Assembly: GCF_009696685.2 (NCBI RefSeq)
Contig: NZ_CP102355.1
Coordinates: 1,455,001-1,519,000, forward strand
Direction of reading: 5' to 3'
Length of the DNA: 64,000 bases
DNA from: Paracoccus sp. SMMA_5_TC
GTDB lineage: Bacteria; Pseudomonadota; Alphaproteobacteria; Rhodobacterales; Rhodobacteraceae
The translations under genes and the position numbers were made by a program. Below, one piece after another: positions 37,858 through 46,625 of this stretch. Within the stretch, counting starts at the first letter, position 1; each line of letters starts with the position of its first letter. The notes under the pieces are model-generated. The model did no database searches, was not told where the DNA came from, and saw only the letters and a program-made list of their open reading frames with translations.

Positions 37858-38313
37858 ATGGCAAAACCAACGACTTATGTTGGCAGCACGGTTGCTATCT
37901 TCCTTGAGAGCGCAACTGTTCCCGGCACATATCTGCGCCCCTGCGGCCTGACCAATCACACGGTTTCGTTCACGAAAAACACAACTGAGGTCAATGTGCC
38001 CGATTGTGATGACCCAGAACTGCCGGCATGGGTCGAACGCGGTGTCGAAAGCCTTGATTTCAGCGCCAACGGATCCGGCATCCTTGCTGCGGAGGCAGTG
38101 GACGAATGGTGGGACGCTTTTAACACCACAGAAAGCATCAATGCCCGCATCTACATCGGCGCGCCCGATGATACGACCAACGGCCGTTACTGGCAGGGCA
38201 AGGTCCACGTGACCGGGTTCGAGGTGACGGGCGAGCGTGGCAACAAGGTCCAGACCACTGTTTCCATCGTCTCGGATGGCGAATTGACCTTCCACGACGT
38301 GACGGGGCCCTGA
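37858..38313 (+). CDS. phage major tail tube protein
   Basis: 151 residues from the second ATG, which has GGAG 7 bases upstream. ATVPGTYLRPCGLTNHTVSF, VPDCDDPELPAWVERGVESL and WQGKVHVTGFEVTGERGNKV match tail tube proteins of Rhodobacterales siphophages and gene transfer agents. Position just before the tail chaperone agrees. Confidence 0.85.
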   Translation: MAKPTTYVGSTVAIFLESATVPGTYLRPCGLTNHTVSFTKNTTEVNVPDCDDPELPAWVERGVESLDFSANGSGILAAEAVDEWWDAFNTTESINARIYIGAPDDTTNGRYWQGKVHVTGFEVTGERGNKVQTTVSIVSDGELTFHDVTGP

Positions 38314-38756
38314 TGGCAGAGCCGTTCGTCGCGAACTGGTCGAGCGGAGAGGATGAATTCCTTCTCCGCATCGGGGAACTAGAGGCCCTAGACGACCTGA
38401 CCGACGCAGGGGCGCTGGATCTGCGCTATCGGCTATCGCAGGGAGTGCAGCGCGGCAGCCTCGCCTATTCCCCAGTGAAGGTGCGCGAGGTCATGGCTTG
38501 TCTCCGCCTCGGCCTGATTGGCGCAGGCATGGACCGGCAGAAAGCCGACCGAAAGGTCAAGCAGGCTTTCGAGGATTCCGACATTTCTGAACTCAACCTG
38601 CTGGCCTTCACGATCTTGTCCCGCGCTTTCGCCGGAAAGGAGCATGATCCGGTGGGGGAGGGCGAGGCGGGGGCGGCGACAGAAGAATCCGCTTCTCCCG
38701 CCTCTACGGGACCGGCGCCGCGCTCGGCTTCACGCCGGCCCAAGTCAAAGAAATGA
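38313..38756 (+). CDS. tail assembly chaperone (G-like, zero-frame product)
   Basis: 147 residues. LEALDDLTDAGALDLRYRLS, VREVMACLRLGLIGAGMD and FEDSDISELNLLAFTILSRA form a GTA gp10-like/tail-chaperone body, with a low-complexity tail (EESASPASTGPAPRSAS). The second product in the -1 frame begins inside this gene, as in the lambda G/GT arrangement. It overlaps the tail tube stop by one base. Confidence 0.75.
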   Translation: MAEPFVANWSSGEDEFLLRIGELEALDDLTDAGALDLRYRLSQGVQRGSLAYSPVKVREVMACLRLGLIGAGMDRQKADRKVKQAFEDSDISELNLLAFTILSRAFAGKEHDPVGEGEAGAATEESASPASTGPAPRSASRRPKSKK

Positions 38757-38911
38757 CCTTCTGGGAGTTTTCGGCCTGCGTGGACGGCTGGAACCGCGCC
38801 CAGGGCGGCGGGCACGCCCATAACGGCGATCCGATGACCGATGATGAATACGACGCGCTGTGCGCGCTAGGCGAGAGGTGGAGCGATGGCGGAAGCGGAA
38901 GCGGGTCTTGA
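38648..38911 (+). CDS. tail assembly chaperone T-like region, read in the -1 frame
   Basis: The -1 frame opens after a TGA at 38645-38647 and has coding character well before any ATG: RLYGTGAALGFTPAQVKEMT, then FWEFSACVDGWNRAQGG. The latter is the conserved small chaperone domain. An ATG at 38753 overlaps the G-like stop as ATGA but would cut off the LYGTGAALGFTPAQVKE part. So a programmed -1 frameshift between 38648 and about 38690, where G5 runs occur at 38654-38658 and 38669-38673, is favoured. Confidence 0.65.
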   Translation, partial: SGGGGRGGGGDRRIRFSRLYGTGAALGFTPAQVKEMTFWEFSACVDGWNRAQGGGHAHNGDPMTDDEYDALCALGERWSDGGSGSGS

Positions 38912-40958
38912 GCTACCTATCGGTCTGACCGAGCAGAAATTCTTGCAGCAGCTTGCGAGGATCGAGGCGCGCGCGATCAAGTCGGCGAGGATCGCAGAGC
39001 AAGCGTTTGTGAAATCCAACTCGGGTATTGCAAGATCAACGACCGGCATGTCGAACCAGGTTCGGGGGCAGTTGCAGAACGTATCGTTCCAGCTGCAGGA
39101 CGTTATTGTTCAAATTCAAGGCGGCACGTCAGCCTCTCGCGCGTTGGCCCAGCAGCTTCCGCAGTTGCTTGGCGGTTTTGGTGCGCTTGGATCCGCGCTT
39201 GGTTTGGTGGCGGGCTTGGGCATCCCGTTCGTCGCCTCGCTGATGAATATGGAGGAGGAAGCTGTCGATCTGGACAAGGCCGTCAAGGGGCTGACCGAGG
39301 CGCTGGAAGCCCTGCGGGATGCACAGGCTAACGCGGCTATCCCCGTTGATCTGTTGATTGAGAAATACGGCGCCCTTGGCGATGAAATGGGGCGAGTGTT
39401 TCAGAACCAGTTGGCGATTGCGCGGCAGGAACTGGAGGCTGTGGGGGCGTCCATTGAAAAGGCTATCGGATCGACTGCCGAATTAACCAGTATGGTTACG
39501 AGGTTTGATAGCCTGAAACAGGCGGTTGATGCCGGGGTCATCAGCTACGATGAATACATCCGCCTCCTGCGTGATCTTGAGCAGCAATTCGGGTTCACGG
39601 CGGCGCAGGCCCTGCAATATCAGAACCTGATGGATGGCGTTGCCAATGCTCAGGGGCCGGAACAGCAGGCCCAAGCTTGGCTTGACGTTCACGATTGGCT
39701 GGTAGCGAACCGCGATGCGCTGTCGGAGCAGGGTGTCGCGGTCGATGATCTGATCAAGCAGACGAATGATCTGGCGGGCTCCTATGGCAAGGCGCATGAG
39801 GCGGCGTCTGACATTACATCGGCGGCGGAAGCGGGCGCGGTGGCGACCGACAATTGGGCGGCGGCAGCGGCCAATCTGGCGGCGAATATGGATGGCGCAG
39901 CGGCGGCGGCCGGTCGGGCGGCTGCTGCGGTTGGGGCAGCGATTGCGGCGCAAAACAAAGCGGCCGGGCTTAGTGGCGTCGGCGAGCTGGACCCGTTCTC
40001 CGCGTCGTCGGGGCGGGTGCTGACGGCGATTGCCGGTGGCATGAACATCCCGCAACAGGCGGATTTTGACCGTCAATGGCAAGAGCAGGTCAAAGCGCAG
40101 GAGGAGGCCGCTAAGGCCGCAGAGCGGGCAGCGGCCCGGAGCAGTGGCGGCGGTCGCAAGCGCGGTGGCGGGGGGCGCCGATCCTCTGGCGGCGGAGCGA
40201 GTGCTGCGCGAGAGGTTGACATCTTCGAGAGTGCGACCCGTGAAATTCAGCAGCTTGAGCGGCAGATCGAACTGTTCGGGAAGTCCGAGCAGGAAGCGGC
40301 GCGGTTGCAGGCGCGATGGGCGATGCTCGATGCCGCAAAGCGCGCCGGCGTCCCGGTCAACGAGCAGCTTAACGCGCAGATCGAGGCGCAGGCGGCGCAG
40401 GTCGGCGCGCTGACGCAGCAGCTTGAACAGGCCGATCTTGCTCAGGAGCAATTCGACCAGGCCATAGAGGGCATCGCGAACGCTTTCAGTAATGCAATCC
40501 TTGAAGGCGAGAACCTGCGCGACAGCCTTGCGCAGATATTCCGCCAGATCGCGGCGAACATTCTGAACGCGGGCATCCAGCAGGCTTTGACGCAGGCATT
40601 CAGCGGGGCTGGTGGCGGTGGGGGTATCTTCGGCATCCTTGCTTCGGCCTTCGGCGGGACTCGGGCGGCGGTGCCGACCTTCGACGGCGGTGGCTTCACG
40701 GGCCGTGGTTCGCGGTCTGGTGGGGTCGACGGCAAGGGCGGTTTCCCGGCGATCCTGCACCCCAATGAGACGGTGATTGATCATACACGCGGGCAGGGCG
40801 GTATCGCCCCCAAGATCACCATCAACAACAACGCCCCCGGCGCGGTGGTATCGGCCGATTACGTGACAAAGGACGAGGTGATCCTGACCGTCTCGCAGGC
40901 CATCGCCTCGAACAACCGGCGCCAGTCTGACCAGCAATATCTCAGGGGTGGCCGCTGA
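38886..40958 (+). CDS. phage tail tape measure protein
   Basis: 690 residues. The N-terminal part (EQKFLQQLARIEARAIKSAR) and VSFQLQDVIVQIQGGTSASR, ALAQQLPQLLGGFG are TP901/lambda-H landmarks; a hydrophobic stretch (LGSALGLVAGLGIPFVASLM) follows near 110-130, then long Ala-rich coiled coil and a C-terminal TFDGGGFTGRG and ILHPNETVIDHTRG. Length sets tail length at roughly 100 nm by the family's usual rule. The start overlaps the T-like frame end. Confidence 0.92.
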   Translation: MAEAEAGLELPIGLTEQKFLQQLARIEARAIKSARIAEQAFVKSNSGIARSTTGMSNQVRGQLQNVSFQLQDVIVQIQGGTSASRALAQQLPQLLGGFGALGSALGLVAGLGIPFVASLMNMEEEAVDLDKAVKGLTEALEALRDAQANAAIPVDLLIEKYGALGDEMGRVFQNQLAIARQELEAVGASIEKAIGSTAELTSMVTRFDSLKQAVDAGVISYDEYIRLLRDLEQQFGFTAAQALQYQNLMDGVANAQGPEQQAQAWLDVHDWLVANRDALSEQGVAVDDLIKQTNDLAGSYGKAHEAASDITSAAEAGAVATDNWAAAAANLAANMDGAAAAAGRAAAAVGAAIAAQNKAAGLSGVGELDPFSASSGRVLTAIAGGMNIPQQADFDRQWQEQVKAQEEAAKAAERAAARSSGGGRKRGGGGRRSSGGGASAAREVDIFESATREIQQLERQIELFGKSEQEAARLQARWAMLDAAKRAGVPVNEQLNAQIEAQAAQVGALTQQLEQADLAQEQFDQAIEGIANAFSNAILEGENLRDSLAQIFRQIAANILNAGIQQALTQAFSGAGGGGGIFGILASAFGGTRAAVPTFDGGGFTGRGSRSGGVDGKGGFPAILHPNETVIDHTRGQGGIAPKITINNNAPGAVVSADYVTKDEVILTVSQAIASNNRRQSDQQYLRGGR

Positions 40959-41620
40959 TGCAGGTTTCGTTCCCGTTCCCGGTCAAGCTGCAATCCTCGG
41001 TGCCGAAGCTGGAAGGGTTGCGCTTTCAGCCCTTCACCAACATCGACGGCGAGACCTTCGCCAAGCCGGCGCTCAACGGCGTCTGGCGGCTGGACATGAC
41101 GGTGCTGGCCCATGACATGCAATCTCATCTGGCCCTGTCGTCTTTCGTGACCCAGATGAGCGCGGCCGGCACCACCTGCGTTGTCCCAGTCTGCACACAA
41201 TGGCGCCCGAACGACCAGAACGGTCGGCGGCTTACCGGCTGCGACATGGCCCCGGTCTATACCTTCGATCATGTCGGCTTTCTCGGCGAGCCTTTCGACG
41301 GCTTCACCCTGCGCGCGGCGGCGGCTCACCGGGCCAGCTATATCGACGTCAACAAGCCGGCCCTGTCGCAACTGTGGCCCGGCATGTTCATCAGCCTTGG
41401 CGACCGCTTGCATCAGGTGGTCAACACCACCTCGATAGGTGAGAGCGAAACCGCTATCCGGGTTTCGATCATGCCGAACGTCCGCGAGGCGCAGCCCCTC
41501 GGCACCGTGGTGATCGTGGATCAGCTGCGGCTCAAGTGCATGATGGAGAGCGGCGAACAGATCGGTGTGACCACAGGCCGGTTCCAGTCCTCGACCCTGT
41601 CCTTCGTGGAGGCGTTCTGA
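40958..41620 (+). CDS. phage distal tail/minor tail protein
   Basis: 220 residues: QVSFPFPVKLQSSVPKLEGL, RFQPFTNIDGETFAKPALNG, WRLDMTVLAHDMQSHLALS and LWPGMFISLGDRLHQVVNTT. Beta-rich like distal tail (Dit-type) hub proteins, and in the right place after the tape measure. ATG overlaps the tape measure stop by one base. Confidence 0.65.
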   Translation: MQVSFPFPVKLQSSVPKLEGLRFQPFTNIDGETFAKPALNGVWRLDMTVLAHDMQSHLALSSFVTQMSAAGTTCVVPVCTQWRPNDQNGRRLTGCDMAPVYTFDHVGFLGEPFDGFTLRAAAAHRASYIDVNKPALSQLWPGMFISLGDRLHQVVNTTSIGESETAIRVSIMPNVREAQPLGTVVIVDQLRLKCMMESGEQIGVTTGRFQSSTLSFVEAF

Positions 41621-42207
41621 TGCCCGACATCCACGACATACCGGACGAGGTGCTGCGCTGGGGCGTTACGGGATGCACGATCCTGTGCCAGATGGATTTC
41701 CGGACCAGCCCGAAGAACTGGTGGCTGGGCTATGGGCCGCTGACCGCCGGCGGGGTCGAGTATCAGGGCACGGGCGACGTGATCCAGATCAGCGCCATGG
41801 AACTGACCTACGGCATGAGCGCCGGCATGGTGCGGTTCACCATCCCCAACGCCTCGCCCGAGATGATCGCGCTCTGCGACAACCAGGGCAGCGAGGTGAA
41901 CGGCCGCCGCGTGCAGGTGCTCTATCAGCTTTTCGCGACCGACGAGCGCGATGGTGAGCACCGTGGCAGGCTGATCGGAGATCCGATGAGCGTGTTCGTC
42001 GGCCGCATGAAGGACATGACCAGCACGTCCAGCGCAGACGCCCGCACTATCGAACTGGAATGCTACGGCCGCATGTCGCAGCAGGGTAAGCCGCCCTATG
42101 GGCGATGGACGCATACGGACCAGCAGCGGCGCTATCCGGGCGACACCGGCTTGGAACTGCTGGCGACACTCAAGGACAAGGCGATCACATGGGTACCGGG
42201 ATCGTGA
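41620..42207 (+). CDS. phage minor tail protein (DUF2163-like)
   Basis: 195 residues. YGPLTAGGVEYQGTGDVIQI, SAMELTYGMSAGMVRFTIPN and SVFVGRMKDMTSTSSADART, IELECYGRMSQ resemble DUF2163/gp53-like tail-tip proteins. TGATG overlap upstream and an 19-base overlap downstream with the GNAT gene. Confidence 0.6.
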   Translation: MPDIHDIPDEVLRWGVTGCTILCQMDFRTSPKNWWLGYGPLTAGGVEYQGTGDVIQISAMELTYGMSAGMVRFTIPNASPEMIALCDNQGSEVNGRRVQVLYQLFATDERDGEHRGRLIGDPMSVFVGRMKDMTSTSSADARTIELECYGRMSQQGKPPYGRWTHTDQQRRYPGDTGLELLATLKDKAITWVPGS

Positions 42208-42602
42208 TCCGTCCCGCCACGATGCAGGATATTCCCCGCGTCATCGATCTGATCGAGAAGCTGGCGGCGGTGGTGAACGGTCTGGCAGTGGACCGGATCA
42301 AGACCGGGCAGACGTTGGCCGGTCTGCTGGTCGATCCGACCGGCGTGGTGCTTGTGTCCGGGGGCGGGTTCATTGCTGGTCGCGTCGCGGAGACCTTCAT
42401 CAACCGGGACCGGGTGGCGTTCGAGATGGGCTGGTTTGCAGAAGATCGTTCCGGTCTGCGTTTGCTGCGGGCCTTCGAGGCGTGGGCGCGGGAACGGGGG
42501 GCGGTGATGATAGCCATGTCCTGCGCTGGGGGCGCGGCGCAGCGCATCCTTGATCGTGCGGGCTATGAGGCCAAGGAAATCAATATGGTGAAGCGCATAT
42601 GA
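42189..42602 (+). CDS. phage tail-region GNAT acetyltransferase-like protein
   Basis: 137 residues. IVIRPATMQDIPRVIDLIEK is the GNAT opening, AFEMGWFAEDRSGLRLLRAF replaces motif A (pyrophosphate loop R..R) and AGGAAQRILDRAGYEAKEIN is the motif B end. Small GNATs of this form often sit between tail-tip genes in phages; acceptor and role are unknown, perhaps tail-protein or host-surface modification. Overlaps both neighbours. Confidence 0.65.
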   Translation: MGTGIVIRPATMQDIPRVIDLIEKLAAVVNGLAVDRIKTGQTLAGLLVDPTGVVLVSGGGFIAGRVAETFINRDRVAFEMGWFAEDRSGLRLLRAFEAWARERGAVMIAMSCAGGAAQRILDRAGYEAKEINMVKRI

Positions 42603-44671
42603 TTTTCACGGCGATCAGCTACCTGGCAGGTTGGGTTGGCGGCTTCCTTGGCGCTGCGGCCGGCCTGTCTTTCTCGGCCGCTGTCACGTTCGGGACTTAT
42701 TTCGGGACCGCCGTAGCGGCGGCCGCCGCCATCGGCGTTTCCCGCCTGCTGGCGCCGAAGATCAACATCCCCGTTTCGGAAATCCAGGCGGTCATCAACC
42801 AGACGGAAGCGCCGCGTCGGATCTATGTCGGCAAGAACCTCGCGGGCGGCATCAGGGCTTTCTTCCACACGAAGGAAGGCACCCTTTACCAACTGGTTGT
42901 CGTCGGCCATGGCAGGATCAACCGCTTTGTCGAGTTCTGGGTTGATGGAGAACCGGTCACGGTATCTGGCGGCGCAGTCACCAGCACGGACAAGGCTGGG
43001 TTCATGTGGGTTTCCACCCGTGACGGGTCGGGGCAGGGGGGCAATTACACGGCGCTGTCGGATGCGTTTCCGCTGACCTGGGATGCAAATCGTCGGTTGC
43101 AGAATCAGGCCACCTTCCTTGTCCGCATGAAAGCGCCGGCGCCAGAGGATTTTGCGAAGATTTTCCCGAAATCCTACAACACGGCGGTGCAATGGGTGAT
43201 CGAAGGTCAACGCATCCTGGACCCACGCAGCGGAACCACTGACTACACCGACAATGCCGCGCTGGTCATTGCACATTACCTGACCCATGCGGACGGTTAC
43301 CGGCTGGCATCCGGCGAGGTGGATTGGGCGAGTGTCGAAGCCATGGCAGACGTGGCGGATCAGCCGATCCCGCAGAAGGCCGGGGGCACCGCGCCGAACC
43401 TGCGGCTTTGGGGATACTGGACGCTGGACGAAGGTCCGGTCGATGTGCTGGACCGCATGCATGCCAGCAGCGGCATCCGGGCCTATGAGACGCAGGACGG
43501 CAAGATCGGCCTGATCGGTGGGAATTTCGGCACGCCGGCGACCACGCTGACGGCCAAGGACATATCGTCCATCGTCACCAAGGAGGCGATCAACGAGCGC
43601 GAGGGCTATAACGTCCTGATCCCGTTCTTTCTGAGCGAGGATCAATCGTTCACCGTCACCGAACTGGAGCCGTGGCGGGACGAGGATCGGCTGGCCGAGG
43701 AAGGCGAGGTATCGGCCGAGTATCGCATGGAGATGTGCCCGAACCAGTCGCAGGCGCGCAGGCTGGCGAAGAAGCAGATTCACGACGGCAACCGGGCCAA
43801 GGTCGAGATCGTCACCAACCTTGTCGGCCTGAAAGCCCGCTATCCGCGCTTCGCCGGCCAGCGCCATACCATCCTGCTGGACTATCGCCCCGAGGATGGC
43901 AGCGGCCGGCAGATCGTCGGGGAATACGAGGTGCTGAACCACCAGTTTGACCCGATCAATCTGGAATGCCGGATCGAACTGGCGAAGGTGGACCGTGCAT
44001 CCGAGGCATGGGACCCCGAGGAAGAGGGCGAATTGATCGTGGCGCCGCCGACGCCGGAACTCGACCCGCCTCCCGAACTGGACGCGGTGGTGACGCAGCG
44101 CATCATCAACCCCAACCTCGCCGTGGCGCAGGCGGTGATCGAGGTTGCCGCGGTGCCTATCCCGGACAGGGACGATCTGGAAGTGCAGGCCGACTACCGC
44201 ATGGTCGCCCCGGAGGCCAGCTTGCAGTGGCGGAAAATGGTATCGTCTGGGCTGATCGCCACGTCGCCGGCGGTCAATGACGGGGCGACTTATATCGTGC
44301 GCGCGCGCTGGAACGGATCGTTTGAAGGCGTGGACGAATGGGAGGATCTTGGCGATATCACCATTCAGGTGGATGCAACGCCGCCCGGCCAGCCGACCCA
44401 GCTGATCGTCTCGAACGGCTCGGGCTATGTCCACCTGTCGTGGCGCAACCCGACCGGCGCCTTTGCCCGCATCCGGGTCTATCGCAACACTGTCAACAAT
44501 TTCTCGACCGCGACCATGATCGGATCGACGGGTGGCGCCTCGGGGCAGATCAGCGAATACCAGGACGACACGATCAGCCCAGCGACGACCTATCGCTATT
44601 GGGTCGTCGCCGCCAACGTATCCGGCGTCGAGGGCACGCCGGCCGGCCCGGCGACGATCACGACCGGATAA
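42599..44671 (+). CDS. phage tail tip protein J-like (host specificity)
   Basis: 690 residues. A hydrophobic start (LAGWVGGFLGAAAGLSFSAA) is followed by the J-type region: NQTEAPRRIYVGKNLAGGIR, VVGHGRINRFVEFWVDGEPV, NVLIPFFLSEDQ and RARWNGSFEGVDEWEDLGDI. The last 90 residues are a fibronectin type III domain (PPGQPTQLIVSNGSGYVHLS, TYRYWVVAANVSGVEG). It forms the central tip or fibre and contacts the host surface. Confidence 0.85.
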   Translation: MIFTAISYLAGWVGGFLGAAAGLSFSAAVTFGTYFGTAVAAAAAIGVSRLLAPKINIPVSEIQAVINQTEAPRRIYVGKNLAGGIRAFFHTKEGTLYQLVVVGHGRINRFVEFWVDGEPVTVSGGAVTSTDKAGFMWVSTRDGSGQGGNYTALSDAFPLTWDANRRLQNQATFLVRMKAPAPEDFAKIFPKSYNTAVQWVIEGQRILDPRSGTTDYTDNAALVIAHYLTHADGYRLASGEVDWASVEAMADVADQPIPQKAGGTAPNLRLWGYWTLDEGPVDVLDRMHASSGIRAYETQDGKIGLIGGNFGTPATTLTAKDISSIVTKEAINEREGYNVLIPFFLSEDQSFTVTELEPWRDEDRLAEEGEVSAEYRMEMCPNQSQARRLAKKQIHDGNRAKVEIVTNLVGLKARYPRFAGQRHTILLDYRPEDGSGRQIVGEYEVLNHQFDPINLECRIELAKVDRASEAWDPEEEGELIVAPPTPELDPPPELDAVVTQRIINPNLAVAQAVIEVAAVPIPDRDDLEVQADYRMVAPEASLQWRKMVSSGLIATSPAVNDGATYIVRARWNGSFEGVDEWEDLGDITIQVDATPPGQPTQLIVSNGSGYVHLSWRNPTGAFARIRVYRNTVNNFSTATMIGSTGGASGQISEYQDDTISPATTYRYWVVAANVSGVEGTPAGPATITTG

Positions 44672-44693
44672 ACTAGCCTACTACGGAGAGACC

Positions 44694-46127
44694 ATGCCAC
44701 TATCAGATCTAATCAACCTGCTGCTGCGCGACCATGAGGGCTATTCCATGGATGGCCAAGGCGGCGTCGGGGCGCTGCCGGTCGGGGATCGCTCGACCGC
44801 GCGCAAACCCATCGACAAGCGCGACCTGCGGCAGGTGTTGCTGGCAACGGCGGCGGAGTTGGCATCCATCCAGGCCGGGGTTTATCCGGCTGCTGGCGTA
44901 GCCCCGGCGCTGTCGTTCGGCACCGCGACCAATACCAATGGCGCGCTTTATCTGCTGATCGGCGGGCGGCTCTACATTAGCGATGAGAATGGTCCCTTCC
45001 AGAGCGCGGACGGGCGGCGCTGGGCCATGTCGTCGATGGATAGCGTCGGGGGCAGGCCGATCCTTGTATTCGCCACCGGCCAATCCAACATGCTTGGACA
45101 CAGCGTCACCAGCGGCGACCGGCGCACGATCAACGGGCAGGTTTGGGTCTGGGAACAGATCCCCGGCGCTGGGCAGACTGTCGGCTGGAAACTCGCCGGC
45201 CCAGACAGCCCGGATTGGCCGTTCGTTTCGACGGGCAACAACCTGGCGTATCATTTCTGCGACATGTTGCAACGCGCGACAGGGCGGCCTGTCTATCTGG
45301 TCATGCACGCGGCGGGTGGCCAGCCTATCGCGGAGTGGCTACCGGGCGGCGGCGGCGTTGCCGGTGCAACTGGGCATATGTTCTCGACTTGCAACGCTGC
45401 GCTGACGGCCGCCCGGACGGCGACCCTGCCGACCGGCGGCACCCTTGCAAGCTGGGGCGTGTCTCGGGCCGATTACATGCTGTGGCATCAGGGCGAGGCC
45501 GACGCGGACTATCGCGGCACCACCGGGGCGCAGTGGATTCAACGCTTCCGGTCGATGGTCGCGACCATGCGCGATCCTGCGTCTGGCGGGTCCAGCGCCG
45601 ATCCGTTCATCGGCACCCATGCGCCGGTTCTGGTGGGCGAATTGCTGCATGGCGGCACCAGCGACGGACAGCCGACCGATGATCGCAACGCTGAAATCGC
45701 CCGACTCGACCGCGAGGAACCGTTGGTTGCGTCGGTATCGTCGCGCGGGCTGGGCAGCTTGGACAACCTGCATTTCACGGGCGCGGCGTTGCAGGAATTT
45801 GGCTGGCGCTATTTCGCCCGCCTCGGGGTGTTTCCGAAGCGCGTCCCGGATGAAAGCAACGTCGAGGCGGTCAGGATTGCCGGGCGGCTGACGCGGCTGC
45901 GCGGCCTGACCGGCAGTATCGCGGCGGGGACCGATCACACGGTCACGCTGCCGGTGGCGATGGCGAACGCGGGTTATGTCCCGGCGCTCACGCTGCTCAA
46001 CCACGGCGCCAGCACCCCTTACCCGCCGATTCTCGGAACCAGGACCACGACCAGCTTCGTTATCCGCAACACCGGCGGCCAGAACATGACAGTTGCGTGG
46101 TCCATCGTGGACCTTGCCGCGACCTGA
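44694..46127 (+). CDS. phage tail fibre with SGNH/sialate O-acetylesterase domain
   Basis: 477 residues; GGAGAG precedes the ATG. The N-terminal 90 (PLSDLINLLLRDHEGYSMDG, RKPIDKRDLRQVLLATAAEL) are a virion-attachment part. The hydrolase domain has block I ILVFATGQSNMLGHS (Ser nucleophile, about 137), block V-like YMLWHQGEADADY, and the D-x-x-H pair SLDNLHFTGAA. The C-terminal 85 residues are a beta-domain. Likely deacetylates host capsule or O-antigen sugars. Confidence 0.8.
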   Translation: MPLSDLINLLLRDHEGYSMDGQGGVGALPVGDRSTARKPIDKRDLRQVLLATAAELASIQAGVYPAAGVAPALSFGTATNTNGALYLLIGGRLYISDENGPFQSADGRRWAMSSMDSVGGRPILVFATGQSNMLGHSVTSGDRRTINGQVWVWEQIPGAGQTVGWKLAGPDSPDWPFVSTGNNLAYHFCDMLQRATGRPVYLVMHAAGGQPIAEWLPGGGGVAGATGHMFSTCNAALTAARTATLPTGGTLASWGVSRADYMLWHQGEADADYRGTTGAQWIQRFRSMVATMRDPASGGSSADPFIGTHAPVLVGELLHGGTSDGQPTDDRNAEIARLDREEPLVASVSSRGLGSLDNLHFTGAALQEFGWRYFARLGVFPKRVPDESNVEAVRIAGRLTRLRGLTGSIAAGTDHTVTLPVAMANAGYVPALTLLNHGASTPYPPILGTRTTTSFVIRNTGGQNMTVAWSIVDLAAT

Positions 46128-46149
46128 CGTAATGACAGCGTGACCCAAG

Positions 46150-46173
46150 GCCCCGCCCCGAGCGGGGCTTTTT
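46150..46173 (+). terminator. intrinsic terminator after the first fibre gene
   Basis: GCCCCGC and GCGGGGC around CCCGA, followed by five T. It separates the tail-tip/fibre transcript from the second fibre cassette. Confidence 0.82.
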
Positions 46174-46188
46174 CATTTCGAGGGACGG

Positions 46189-46623
46189 ATGCCGATTTCA
46201 CAAACTACGATCACGGGTAGCTTCAAGACCGCCGGCGGCGCTGATGCCGCGCTGACTGCGGCGACATTCACGCTGACCGCATCGGATTTCGAGGCCGGGG
46301 AGTGCATCACGGCGGGGACAGTGACGGCGGCGGTAGTGACTGCGACCGGGGATTTTACGGTCAGCCTGTGGCCCAACAGCGTCGGCATGATCGGGACGAG
46401 CCGTTACCGTTTGGCGCTGACATTCTCGGACGGGTCGCGGGTGACATGGCCGACCGAACTTTACGTCAAGGCCAGCACTACCATGCAAACCCTTGAAGAT
46501 ATTGCGTTCGAGACTCGGGCGATGGATGCGGTCAGGCCCGCAGCCTTGGTTATCGTTACGCAGGCTCAATACGACGCGATCAATCCCAAATCGCCGAACA
46601 CGGTCTATCTGGTGCGGGGCTGA
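46189..46623 (+). CDS. small phage fibre-associated protein
   Basis: 144 residues. A beta-sandwich-like part (TTITGSFKTAGGADAALTAA, GDFTVSLWPNSVGMIGTSRY) followed by MQTLEDIAFETRAMDAVRPA and TQAQYDAINPKSPNTVYLV, a short C-terminal motif seen in phage fibre-attachment proteins. GAGGGACGG precedes the ATG. It parallels the first gene of the chromosomal cassette at 57974-58426. Confidence 0.6.
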   Translation: MPISQTTITGSFKTAGGADAALTAATFTLTASDFEAGECITAGTVTAAVVTATGDFTVSLWPNSVGMIGTSRYRLALTFSDGSRVTWPTELYVKASTTMQTLEDIAFETRAMDAVRPAALVIVTQAQYDAINPKSPNTVYLVRG

Positions 46624-46625
46624 CG

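Noticed and set aside
42563..44434. Long minus-strand frame opposite the tail tip gene
   Set aside because: Shadow frame with low-complexity composition and no start signal.
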